In this document: one piece after another, positions 29,462-40,767 of the stretch
How positions within the stretch are numbered: position 1 is the stretch's first letter
Layout of the letters: each line of letters starts with the position of its first letter
Assembly: GCF_000346465.2 (NCBI RefSeq)
Contig: NC_034015.1
Coordinates: forward strand, 19,468,462 to 19,532,461
Source: Prunus persica
Taxonomy: Eukaryota; Streptophyta; Magnoliopsida; Rosales; Rosaceae
Length of the DNA stretch: 64,000 nt
Reading direction: 5' to 3'
Notes under the pieces: model-generated
What the model saw: the letters and a program-made list of their open reading frames with translations, nothing else
Databases searched by the model: none
What the model was told of the DNA's origin: nothing
Program-made: the position numbers and the translations under genes

Positions 29462-31053
29462 TCCTCTACCATTAATATATAAAAAAGAAAGAACACTTAA
29501 TGGATATCTGACTTTCTTTGTGCAAAGTCAGATTTACATATGGGAGATTTGGGTAGAACCCTCACTTCATCCTAGCGCTTTATACCTCATCATGAGAGTT
29601 CCCTTTTGGCCAAGTAGATTTGGGTTGATTTTCCAGGAGGCACCTTGTGGCCAATGATGCATGCAATGCTGCTCCATACGGAAGAACGCCTTCATTTATT
29701 CTAAACAACGGTGAATGCCCCGATTCAAACTTTCCTCGAGTCTCTCATTCTTCATACCAAGAAGAAAAAAGTATCCTGGAATAATTACTCTTTTGTAAAA
29801 TGAGAAGTCTTATGAACCCATCGTCGGTTGGCTCTCCACTATGTAGTGATGCCCGAGCAAATGTCCTTCAACATTTCGGAAGTGTCAATGCACATCTTTG
29901 TCGTTAACAGCCACGGTGGGGTATAGGGCTTATCGTTTCCATTGAACACGACGGTTGCACTACACCTTTGTACACTGGCTTGCCTTGTTATAACCTGCAA
30001 CTCCAATTCTTATAGAATTAACTTTTTTTATAAGACGTTGTAAAAGAAATGGACAATCAGCATACGATATTTGTCTTCATGTTCTTTGTTTAAGTTGGAT
30101 AAAGCTTTCCTTTGAAAATGCTCTGGACGTGCCACCAATTGTAATCTGGAATAACATTGAATGCACCACCTCCTTGGAACTTTCCAACTGTAACAACCTG
30201 CAAGACATATACGCTAGCTTTCACGAAATTGAATGGATACGGAGTAACGAGGGCGCTATTCCTTGCAAATGGGGTCTAACAAGCATATGAAAGAGAAATT
30301 ATAGAATACTATGGTAGTATACCACGTGGTACATTTACATTTAATTCACTTTAACATGAGTGAGTATAATAATGTGAGTGAGATACTAGTTGCTATATGT
30401 GACAAAACAAAGGTCTTTAGTGAACCTGTCAATCCAAAGGGTCGGCTTTACGTGAAACAAGATGTTGCAGCAGACTAACGATTACACTGGAAGCAGCCAA
30501 AACTGGATCTATATGTCGCTTGCTGCCGCTTTTTAGCAGAGTCAAAAAAAAAAAATTATCTGGGATTTGAGCCACCTCTTCCGGGCTCAAAGAATGGTAA
30601 ATGGGAAGTGGCATAATCACTAATATGGCTAAGAAAATCAAAAAGACACATTTGAACAGAGCGATTGCTTAAAGGGATGAGCTTGTGAACCTGAAGATTG
30701 AATTGGAGATTATGAGAGAGATGTTAAATATTTGGGCTTTGTGGGAGTGAAAGCTGAAGATGTATGGGGCTCTCCTCAGAAGGGTTCCAGAAAACTGATA
30801 AAATCCAAACAAGGTGGACCTCATCAGATAACAAAGGATTTCCTCAGAGCAATTTGAAACGTGATGGCTTCTATTTCAGTTTCCATCTTTAGTCCCAAAT
30901 AGATTCCCAGAACCATTTTGGTGTCCAGCAAACAAACCAATCCGATCAAAATGACCCGCAGTTCTTGTTAGAAACTGAATAATCCAAACATCAGATAACA
31001 TAGGATCCAGTATTGGTCGTCCACAAGAGTGAACATAGAAAAGCATAGAAATA
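29462..31053. repeat. Tandem segmental duplication, unit B
   Basis: Direct repeat of unit A. The junction is sharp: the sequence ending AAAAGCATAGAAAT at 29462 switches to the start motif CCTCTACCATTAATAT. The unit ends with the same CATAGAAAAGCATAGAAAT near 31053. Confidence 0.88.
29560..30663 (-). pseudogene. ILR1-like IAA-amino acid hydrolase pseudogene, copy B
   Basis: Same structure as copy A: exon 1 start fused through an internal deletion to the end of exon 3, then a partial exon 4 and a frameshifted exon 5. A 70-codon frame at 30429-30641 joins signal-peptide residues directly to the DPVLAASSVIVSL segment of exon 3, showing the fusion clearly. Confidence 0.88.
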
Positions 31054-31389
31054 GGACTAGGAAAAAAAAAACCAAATTAAGTTCACAGCTTGAGGAAAAC
31101 CAATCCAGCAAACAAGAGCAAGCCATAAAGGATAAAGATAAAACTCAAAAAAGCAAAAGTAGAACCAGTTCACAGCTTGAGGAAAACCAATCCATAAAAG
31201 ATTAACACAGTACCACAGTTTCCATCTTACTTTCGGAAGAATCAAGACAAAATTATCATAAATATATAATTAAAATAAGCGGAAGTCAACAAAGACAAAT
31301 TAAAATGATCTAAACCAAGTTATAAGGAGATTTTTTATTCTAGGTGGTGGCTATCCAAGGGTTTTGAATTTTCATATTTCACAATTCTT

Positions 31390-33176
31390 AATATTCGATT
31401 CACGCATCATTGGTTTCTTCATGCTGCAGGTCTTCTATTTCCAGCTTTCATGGCAGTTATTTCTTCTTGTTTTGGCTGATTCATTCTAATCCAAAGGGTT
31501 CATCAACCTCGCACTCACTGAGTCATAAGAATGAGAAACTTTGTTATACACAAAATGCACCAGAATTCCAACCTACAAATTAAATGTTATCGATAAAAAC
31601 ACAAGAAACGTGAAGGAAACTTACGGTGTGAAGCAGAAAACAAGATCAAACCATTCAGAGCCTTTGATATCCACAGAATGAAGGGTTGAATATATGGTCT
31701 TGATCATATGTCTTCCTCCTTCTCCAACAACAATTTGAAACGTGGTGATACTAAGATATTGAACCTTGAGATATCCATCGCACTATCCAGTCTGGACATG
31801 GAAAAAGTCATGGTTCCCCAAATGAACCAAATACTGTGACCTGTCGTTAAACCATGGCAGCACCGGACACTCGAACTCAAGGCCTTGCAATATAAAAAGT
31901 TGTCTTAGGGAATAATGAATACCATTATTATCATCTTTGTCCATAGTAAAGGAGAATGCTATAATCTTTGACTCCCCATATAAGGCATAGATAGTCTCGT
32001 TTACAACCACGGCCCTCCCTTGGAAAGGAGGAGCACAATAAGCAGAAGTGTCAACTTTCACTCGATTCCAATCCTTTCTACCCACATGAAAAGCAACGAC
32101 ACCGAATTTCCCCCTCCTCAAGCCAGACAATGAAAACAAAATAGCACCATAACAAACGGCATAACCAGTTACTTGCATACGGGGGTCATAATCATCATAA
32201 AATGGAAAAGGAGTCATTTGCTTCCAAATCTTCTGATCATGATCATATCTCCCAAAGGAGGGCCCCGTAACTGGTGATAAGAAGGTTGATGGAGATGCGA
32301 GATAATAAACCTTGCCATATGCACACACAATATTTTCTAGTGATTTAGAGGCTGGGATAGGAGGAATAGATGAACATTTTGACCAACTCTCCGTGTCAAC
32401 AATAAATCCACCATCATGTCCAATGCAATATAATTTGGAGTGGTTGAGAATCCGTGCAGCATCATGGCAAGAACCATTGCGAAACTTGGCAACATGTCTA
32501 ACTACTGGGGATTCATGAGTGACTTCTCCTCCATGTTTGAATTTCACTTCATAGACTGCATTAGCATGCTCATCGTCCTCATAAGAAGACACGAATAAAT
32601 ATACAGATCTAGTTTCCCCTTGATTTACCGTCGTTGATGCATGCTCCCAATCCTCGGGCAAGCTGAACAGAGAAAAGAGATGTATAAAGTTAGTCAAGTT
32701 AATCTTTTCAAAGACCTGCCCTGCCTAGAGAGAATTTATCTGGTAGAAACTGGTTATTACATATTTCAAGCAAATTATTCAAAATGCATACAGCAGCGAG
32801 AGAAAACTTAAGCAAAATTCTCCGAGAAACTAAACAAAAAACAACAAGAACGAGAATTAAGTACCGACCTTGGGTAAACACCATCAGCCTCATGGTTGGG
32901 ATTGCAGTACTCAATCACCGTGGAAGGTGGAAGCGGCTCCGTCATTACGGGTGGACCGGGGTGTCGTAAGCGAAGCTCCTGCGTTATTGATTTCGACCAA
33001 TCCAACAGTTGGCCCAGAGTTTTCTCCATCTCCGATATCTTGCCCACAGATATCTCCATCTCCGATATCTTGCCCAGTAGATCATCTTGGTGTGAAGCCA
33101 TCGTCAAGGCATGGCCTTGACTCGAGGTAAGCTCGGCGGCGGCCACGGAAATTTGAGATATACACCGATCTCCCAT
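31390..33176 (-). pseudogene. Kelch-like beta-propeller gene, copy 1, with premature stop
   Basis: The copy-1 relative of the gene at 38972-40767. Exon 1 is 33176-32869 (MGDRCISQIS..., with a heptad-like coiled segment in which the SEMEISVGKISEMEK part is internally duplicated). Exon 2 is 32662-31625, with kelch-like blades (GGFIVDTESWSKCSSIP, FGRYDHDQKIWKQM, GRAVVVNETIYALYG). A stop codon (TAG, 31783-31785) replaces the Trp of the copy-2 motif VQTGWCD. The frame stays open after it to the next donor and exon 3 remnant (31517 to ~31390). The shortened product would be 395 aa against 489 aa in copy 2. It might still be translated, so calling it a pseudogene is an inference. Confidence 0.7.
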
Positions 33177-34217
33177 GATAGGGCCTTTGCTATTGGAATG
33201 CTTAAATTGAGGCAAAGCGGGAATTTAATTTAGGATTTGGGGCTGCCGCGGCAGAAGAGGCTGTATGATATGAAAGTTTCAAACTCTGCGGAAAATTCTA
33301 TAAATATAAAGATAGAAGAGCAGATGCTGTCATTAATATCCGTAAAGTCTGAATTCCAAAGCATGTATTTATATAATGACCTAATTAATCTTGCGAGAAA
33401 CAGGAATGTAATCCTATAACCTACTAGAAATAGGAAACTTATTAGTTATTTTCTTTTATATTTTTTTCTGAAGGAAGAAACAGAAAACCTTTCTATTTTT
33501 ATTTTTATTTTTATTTTTTTGGGAAGGAAGAAACGGGAAACTTAATAGAAGAAGAAACTAACAAACATACCCCTTTTATGATTTTTGGTTTTGTTACTAG
33601 TTTTATGAGATTGAGTTTGTTACTCTTTTCTACGAGATTGGGTTTTAGGGCCAATTGAGTAAGCGGTTTAGTTCAAACTCCTATATAATCTACCTTCTTC
33701 TCTCCCTCCCTCTTGGATATCTCTTTCACTCAGTATCTTCTTTTGCTTCACTCTCGTTAATCAAAGGTGGTGTTATTGGACCACTCCACATATCTCGTAC
33801 GTTTTTGCCTCATTGTCAACGACAATCAAAGGTTAGCTTATGCTGTCTCATTTATAACATAATTTTTGTTTTCTTTTGTTTTGTTTTGAACATGGAGGGT
33901 TTTTTTTTTTTTTTTTCCATTGTGGTGCGTGGTTGTTTTCTTTTTTATAAACTAGTTTTTGTTTTATTTTGTTTTGAACATTGCGTTGTTTTTTGTTAGA
34001 GTTGTGCTCAAGTGTTTTGTGAGAATACTGTTCGTTTTGAGCTCAAGTGTTTTCTACGGATAAGCTAACCTTTGATTGCTAGCATATTTATGTTGATGTG
34101 GTATGGTTTACTGTGGGATTTTTAATTTCTCTTTTTTGTTGGTCTTATTTAATCTCTCAGTGTTAGTCTTTTCAAATTTGTTATTCATGATGTTTTTTGG
34201 TCTTAAATTTTCAGGAA
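33177..34217 (+). promoter_or_regulatory. Divergent promoter and leader of the copy-1 kelch/KEN pair
   Basis: TATATAA at 33682-33688 is a likely TATA box for the plus-strand gene. A 5' leader exon from about 33715 to 33831 ends at a donor (AAAG|gttagc). The leader intron runs to the CAG at 34212-34214. The same TATA and leader are found in copy 2 (TATATAA at 41536-41542). Confidence 0.65.
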
Positions 34218-35572
34218 ATGGAGGTTGATCATGATCCCATTGACACCGATTACATTGATTACATTAAAATTCAATGGCGCAAGAATAATTTAAAATACAA
34301 AGTAATGGGTTCTCGTATTAGCTTTTATAATTTTGATGTTGATTATGTTAACGGGAAACAACATTATGAAGGTGAGTTGTTCTTCAAGGAAAATAAACAA
34401 GGTGGAATGCCTGTGACATTTATGAATATGGATGCCAAGGCTGGAACTAAATTGAGTGTCGAAGAAATTTTTAGGTTGAATATTAAACTAACTGATAAAA
34501 GGATTCTCCGCCCATGGATGTATACATTTTGCAAACAGAAATCATTCAATGATGAATTATGCAGTGAGGCTGAAAGAAAGATGGTGAAGGGTTGGTGGAG
34601 CTTGTGTTATGAAAAGTTTGATAACACACTCACTGAATGGTTCGCCAAATTACAAAGCAAAGAAATTAGTGATCCTTGCAAGTTGAACTTCAATGTTGGA
34701 AATAAGTGCTTATCTGATTTCTGGCGTGGTACTATACGGTGAGCGGAATAGTATTTTTGTTATAGTGCTATAAATTTATGGTTTAGTTAACTAATGTATT
34801 TCATGATTTGACAGGGAATTAATAGAGGCAATTGCTTACATTCATGATTGTGGGCTCTTCCATGGTTCGTTGAAGGTATCTGGTAATTATGTTGTTGTTG
34901 GGGAACAAGTGAAACTATGTAACATCGGTGGTTGTTTGAAGAGCCTTAGAGTACATGATCAACATTCAAGGAAAATCCAAGATTTCAAAGATTTAAGGGA
35001 CACTCTGAAGAAGTTGCTGACAATGGGACATAGTAAATGGCCTGAGCGTGATAGTTTTCTTAAATGTTTTGACGATCTTGCAAAATTATATGGGTAAGTT
35101 CTTTTGAACTTTATTTTTTTTGTGGAATATATGTTGTTACTTGTTTGTTTCTGAGTTTTCTTGTTTTTGTTTTTTTGTTTTTCTTTTCAGCTATGGAAAA
35201 TATGTTGAGAAATTGAAGAAGCACCCCTTTTTATTAACTCCTTGTGAAAGGGTGAAACATATTGTCGGTATTTATTATGATGATAAGTTTTCCGTGGAGA
35301 ATGAATTGAACCACAATGATAATTTTAATATGTTCCGAGGTTGGCCCAAAGACAGACATAAGTTCGAGCCGTTTTTGCGTAAAATACTTGAGACCGGTAA
35401 GGGTAAACAATATTCTGATCAACCGGCAGAGCTTTTAAGGTTCCTGCGAAACACATATCAGCATTATAGACAATATAGTGATGAGAAGGAAGGTATCAAT
35501 ATCGAGCACGTGGACACTATTTTCAGAACACGCTGGGTTTATTTTTTTGATAGGATTCATCTTATCAGTTAG
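34218..35572 (+). CDS. Pseudokinase-KEN protein: sensorless IRE1/RNase L-like ribonuclease candidate
   Basis: Three coding exons, 34218-34738, 34815-35093 and 35191-35572, total 1182 nt (393 aa) with consistent phase. The C-terminal ~120 residues look like the KEN ribonuclease domain of IRE1 and RNase L. HPFLLTP (278-284) corresponds to the IRE1 HPFFWTP-like start, then FRGW (315-318), then ELLRFLRNTYQHYRQ (347-361). The R353-N354-x3-H358 spacing matches the catalytic Arg, Asn and His of IRE1; Y341 may correspond to the catalytic Tyr with a one-residue shift. The middle part is a degraded kinase lobe. IAYIHDCGLFHGSLK (180-194) replaces the usual HRD-K loop, losing the catalytic Asp, and KLCNIGG (207-213) replaces DFG. 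The first ~170 residues may be a decayed N-lobe. There is no signal peptide, luminal domain or membrane helix. Homology is inferred by eye. Confidence 0.72.
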
Positions 35573-36311
35573 ATTGGCAGTGGATGAGGCATGTTTTTCG
35601 TGATCATAGCTTAGAGGAAGTTTCTTAGAGTACAACAACTAGATAACAGCAATTTGTATAAGATACTTTAATGCGTACTCTAAATATTTGTTTGTTTGTT
35701 TGTTTTTTCTTGGGTGCCTTTGGACATGAGTTACTTTATTTATATATATAAAAGTCAAGAATTTAATATCCTTTCCATCTCATGCCTTTGAGTAAAATTT
35801 CCCAAGCCATCTTATGAATATTTGGAAAATCAGCATAACTAGTAAGTCAATGACCTTGAAAACGAGCTCCTTGAACTCTAATATCATTATGAGAATGTCA
35901 CGATCCAATCCGAGAATAAAAAATAAACCTGAATTAGGGTGCGTGAATTGAATGAAATAAAATAAAAGACTGAAAATTTGATTAAAATACATTACTCTTA
36001 TATAAAATATATTGTCTTGCCTACTAATCGATATGAAAAACAAAATAGGTGAGGGATGAGCAAACCACCGCTTAGTGAGTAAATTATGTAATATGCCACT
36101 CAAGCAATGCCATGTTACACACTCTAGAAAATATCATAAGAAGATATACAATAATCCAAATCATATTACATCATTACTTCGTATCTTGGTTATCCTTCAC
36201 AAATTGTACCCAGCACGTCACTGCCCTATTTTCCCGTCTCGTACATTTATCCTTCAAATACCTTGTCATTGAAGTTCTCATGTTCCATGAATAATACGTA
36301 CTTCACAAAAA
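35573..36311. other. Stretch between the KEN gene and the hAT element
   Basis: 3' UTR of the KEN gene up to perhaps 35760. The rest is AT-rich with no gene seen. Confidence 0.5.
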
Positions 36312-36319
36312 CTCCAAAT

Positions 36320-36967
36320 CAGTGGCAGAGCCATTAAGGGACCAGTGTGGTCCCAAGCCCCTACTCCATTTTTTCCAATTATATATATACTATATATGAT
36401 AAGTGATATTGTATTATATTAGACTAGTTTTAGGATTTTTATCCTAAAATAAACAATATATTAGGTTCTTATTGTCTACAAATTAACCATAAAACTTCTT
36501 GATCTCTCATCTACTTATCTCCCTTAAAATTTTAAGGTTAGTTTATGAAATTTACACTAAAAACTCCTAAATTTATAACGTTTCTTTCTTTTTATTTTTT
36601 GTTTAACTTAAGCTTTGTGAATTTTTTATTTCCGTCCTTTTTTCATATATGAGTGCATTGAGTTGGGTACCTTAGTGTTGGGATTTATGAACCTTTTTTT
36701 TTTATTCTTCTTTATGTTGGAATATAAATTTTTAAGTAGTGTAGACAAATTTAAAATATGAAATTCATGTTTCTAAAAATAAATAAAAAAGTCATTACAA
36801 TTATGATTGTGACGAATGTATATATTGTTAATTTATATCAAATGATACTATGAAGTGGGCCAAAATGAGTAGTTAGTGTCGAATTAACTTATTAAGCGAT
36901 TAGCACTTTAGCGCTCTTATTCAAATGTGAAGGCCCCCTCTAATATGAAATCCTAGCTCCTCCACTG
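36320..36967. mobile_element. Non-autonomous hAT-type DNA transposon (648 bp)
   Basis: Terminal inverted repeats: the left end CAGTGGCAGAGCCATTAAGG pairs with the right end, whose complement reads CAGTGGAGGAGCTAGGATTT. The element is flanked by a perfect 8-bp target-site duplication, CTCCAAAT, at 36312-36319 and 36968-36975. An 8-bp duplication and CAGNG-type ends are hallmarks of hAT. No transposase frame is present. Confidence 0.88.
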
Positions 36968-36975
36968 CTCCAAAT

Positions 36976-37183
36976 AATATATATTGGGTGAAATATTGCA
37001 TAAATTAGACGTCCTTGACTTGGAAATAGAGAGAGATTTGTAAATAGAATAAATCCATGATTTTCACATTTATCACAAAATAAGAACTTTTAGAACGCAT
37101 TACATAACCCACTCACTATGACAAGTATGAAATATTGCAAGACAAACACACACACATTCTTCATCTTGTTTCTTCTTCTTCCT

Positions 37184-37228
<45 letters not shown>

Positions 37229-37719
37229 CACTACTTCATGGTAGAAATCTATTCTAAAGAATTGGAATGAATGATTGAAGTAAGGAACGATGACATTTAG
37301 GAGAGGATACGGATGCAATCAAATAGTAAGATAGAAAAGTAAGGGAATAATGTGACTCTCACTCCCCTTTGGCTATTGATATCACAACCCCACCACCAAA
37401 AGATATGATAGAAAAGTAAAGGAATAATGTGACTCATCCCCCTTTGGCCAATGATATCACAACACCACTTGTTACTAGCATGCAAGGTGACATGGCAATG
37501 ATGATTTGATTAAAAACCAATTCCAAGTCTCTACACATTGAAAACAAGCATGATGTCATCTTTCACCTAAAGGAATAATCACATACTAGGCTTAAGATTT
37601 TATAACATGTAGGTCTTGATAATAAATATTAAATAAAGAAAAGCCACATTAATAAATAATTAACATGTAGAATGAATCCTAAATTTACTTTTAAAAGAAA
37701 ACCGAAAAAAAAACAGGGT
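36976..37719. other. Stretch with GA/CT microsatellite and short tandem duplication
   Basis: (CT)n at about 37188-37223. A ~75-bp imperfect direct duplication at about 37328-37402 and 37406-37470 (GATAGAAAAGTAA...GATATCACAACCCCACC). No gene seen; frames crossing the microsatellite are low-complexity. Confidence 0.65.
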
Positions 37720-38440
37720 CTCTCAGAGAATGAATATTATTGGACTATGGTCCGAACCACAAATGGGAAGGACATCAAGAAAGCAATAGTGTACATTCTA
37801 AGAAAATCCTGCGAGCAGAAAGCTCGATCAATACGGTTTCCCAGTTGTTGATTACTAGTCCAGGCAAAAGAATTACCTTTCGAAGCTACTTCATTGAGTC
37901 CAGCAGAGTGAATGAAGTCTTGAAAGTTCAACATGTATCTAGTGACAACATTAGATCCACCTAATTTTTCATGTAAAGAAAGGATTTTTTGTTTTCTTCA
38001 TAACCTTCCCTATTGAGATGAGCGATAACATACTAAACTCACACACACTACACGAACAAATGTGTACCAATAAAATGTTCCAAATAAGACTTTGTTCATC
38101 TTTTCGAGGAAACATATATAAAGCCAACAAACAAACAAAAGGTCTATCCAATCCCAGAATCAAACACAGAAGGTGATAAGAAACGATCATTCATGTAGTG
38201 AATACCAACTTGAACATTATTGTCATTCGAAGTTAGAATTATTCCACCAGCCATGCCATCAGGTGGAATCTCTATAAACCTATTAAAACCAAAAGTAGTA
38301 AATTTAACTTTAAAAGATCTAGAGGACAACTTGGTTTCCATAATAAAAATAATATCTGGACTATAAGTCCGATCCAACAAAAGCAATTCCGATTTAAACC
38401 CAGATCCAGAACAACCTTGACCATTCCTGAGATGAGAGAA
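37720..38440 (-). mobile_element. Relic of a LINE-type endonuclease region
   Basis: Minus-strand fragments read like the apurinic endonuclease (exo/endo/phos) domain of plant L1-type retrotransposons: SPDIIFIMETKLSS and IPPDGMAGGIIL at 38386-38144, then NFQDFIHSAGLNEV, GNSFAWTSNQ and NRIDRAFCSQDFL at 37934-37737. The frame is broken between them, with part of the domain lost. No reverse transcriptase follows. Confidence 0.75.
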
Positions 38441-38971
38441 ACTTCTTATAGTTCTGATAAATATAAGAAAGGCCCGCCAAAGGCTTGTTCAGTTTCCTTC
38501 TTAGTCCCAAACAGATTCCCAATACCATTATAGTGTCCAGCAAACAAACCAATCCAATCAAATTGACCAGCAGGTCCTGTTAGAAACTGAATAATCCACA
38601 CCACAGATAACATAAGATGCAGTATTGGTCCATAGGAGGGAAAAGAGAAAACCAAAGAAATAGGCCAAAAAATCAACCAAATTAAGTTTAGAACAAGAGC
38701 AAGCCATAAAGGATAAAGATTAGTATACCCAAAAAACAAGCAAAAATAGAACCAGGTCACAGCTTGAGGAAAACTAATCCATAAAAGATTAGCACAGTAC
38801 CACAGTTTCCATCTTACTTTCGAAAGAATGGAGCCAAACTTATAATAAATATAAAATTAAAATAAGCGGAAGTCAACAAGGGAAAATTAAACTAAGTTAT
38901 AGGATTTTTTTTTTTTTTTTTTTTTCTAGATGGTGGCTATCATGCTATTGAATTTTCATATTTCACAATTC

Positions 38972-40767
38972 CTAATATCCAACTTGCGCATCATTCGCTT
39001 CTTCATGCTGCGTGGCTTCTATTTCCAGCTTCATGGCCGTTATTTCTTGTCTTGGCTGATTCATACTAGCTATACTCTCCTCTTCTATGTGTTCATAATC
39101 CTCGCACTCACTGAGTCATAAGAATGAGAAACATGGTTACATATGAGATGCAACAAATTTCCAACCTACAAATTAAATCTTATTGATAAAAACACAATAA
39201 ACATGAGGGAAACTTACGGCGTGAAGCATAACACAAGATCGAACCATTCAGAGCCCTTGATATCCACAGAATGAACAGTTGAATGTATGGTCTTGATCAT
39301 ATATCCTCTTCCTTCTCCAACAACAATTTGAAACGCGGTGATACTAAGATATTGAACCTTGAGATGTGAATCGCACCAGCCAGTTTGGACATAGAAAAAG
39401 TCATGGTTCCCCAAATGAACCAAACACTGTGTCAAATCGTCAAACCATGGCATTTGCGGACGAGCAAACTCAAGGCATTGCAATATAAAAAGTTGGCTTA
39501 TGGAATATGCAATATCATCATCACCGCCTTTCTCCATCTTAAAGGAGAATGCTATAATCTCTGCCTCCCCGTATAAGGCATAGATAGTCTTGCCTACAAC
39601 CACAGCCCTCCCTTGGAACGGAGGAGCAAGGCAAGCAGAAGTGTCAAATTCCACCCGATTCCAATCCATTCTACCCACGTTAAAAGCAGCGATGCAAAAA
39701 TCCCCGTTTATCAAGCCACACAATGAAAACAAAATAACGCCATTACAAACGGCATAACCAGTTATTCGCATATGGCGGTCATAATCATCATAAAATGGAA
39801 AAGGAGTCATTTGCTCCCAAACCTTCTGATTAGGATCATATCGCCCGAAGGAGGGCTCTGTAACTGGTTCGAGGCTTGATCGACGTGCAAGATAATAAAC
39901 CTTGTCGTACGCGTACACAATAGTTTCTCGTGAATTAGAGGCTGGGGTAGGAGGAATAGATGAACATTTAGACCAAGTCTCCATGTCAACAATAAATCCA
40001 CCGTCGTCACCAAAGTAGTATAAATTGGAGTGGTTGAAAACCCTTGCAACCCGAGGGCAATAACCTTCTCGGAACTTGGCAACATGTCTAATTACCGGGA
40101 CTTCTCCTCCGTGTTTGAATTTCACTTCATAGACTGCATTAGTGTAAATCCCATCCCCGTAAGATGACACGAGTAAACATATAGATCTAGCTTCCCCTTG
40201 ATTTACCGTCATTGATGCATGCTCCCAATCATCAGGGAAGCTGGACAGAGAAGAGAAATGCATACAACAAGTCAAGCTAATCTCTTTTTAAAGACCTACC
40301 CTGCCTATTGAGAATTTATCTAGTAGAAACTGGTTATTATATATTTCAGGCAAGTTATTCAAAATGCATGCAGCAGCGAGAGAAAACTTAAGCAAAATTC
40401 TCTCATAAACTAAACAAAAAATACAAAAACAACAACAACAATGAGAATTAAGAACTGACCTTTGGTAAAGATCATGAGCCTCATGGTTAGGATTGCGGCA
40501 CTCCATCACCGTGGAAGGTGGAAGTGGCGTCGTCGTTATGGCTGGACTGGGGCTTTGTAAGCACAGCTCCTGCGTTATTGATTTCATCAAATCGAACAGT
40601 TGGCCCAGAATTTTCTCCATCTCCGGTAACTTGTCCATAGATTTCTCCATCTCTGATATCTTGCCCAGTAGGTCATCTTGGCGTGAAGCCATCGTCAAGG
40701 CATGGCCTTGACCCGAGGTAAGCTCGGCGGCGGCGGTGGAAAATTGAGATATATACCGATCTCCCAT
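38972..40767 (-). CDS. Kelch-like beta-propeller protein with coiled N-terminus, copy 2 (intact)
   Basis: Three exons: 40767-40460, 40240-39218 and 39110-38972, total 1470 nt (489 aa). The N-terminal ~70 residues hold a predicted coiled coil (DDLLGKISEMEKSMDKLPEM) before a Pro-rich linker. Residues ~105-440 contain repeats with kelch/F-box-associated propeller character, such as GGFIVDMETWSKCSSIP, FGRYDPNQKVWEQMTPFPF and GRAVVVGKTIYALYG. No F-box is visible. The third exon encodes a Glu-rich tail (ECEDYEHIEEES...). A TAA directly at the exon 2 donor (CCG-TAA-GT) shows that unspliced transcripts would stop there. An apparent earlier start is a TTG; the ATG at 40767 begins MGDRYISQF. Function unknown; possibly an adaptor or ligand-binding propeller. 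Confidence 0.78.

Larger units (their letters stand above)
31054..35650. repeat. Segmental duplication D1 (kelch-like/KEN gene pair)
   Basis: A block containing a divergent gene pair. It is repeated at about 38480-48480 after removal of inserted elements. The left part (31070-31260) matches 38650-38850, and the 5' leader of the + gene (33640-33850) matches 41500-41710. A ~150-bp piece left of it (30880-31030) matches 38490-38640. Confidence 0.85.

Noticed and set aside
27950..30663. Two extra functional IAA-amino acid hydrolase genes
   Set aside because: Both lack exon 2 and most of exons 1 and 3 and are frameshifted.
31057..31245. Short minus-strand frame with repeated WIGFPQAVN words
   Set aside because: It arises from a local ~80-bp imperfect duplication in non-coding sequence of block D1.
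34218..35572. Ordinary protein kinase or full IRE1 receptor
   Set aside because: The HRD and DFG motifs are absent and no luminal or membrane part exists within or just upstream of the locus.
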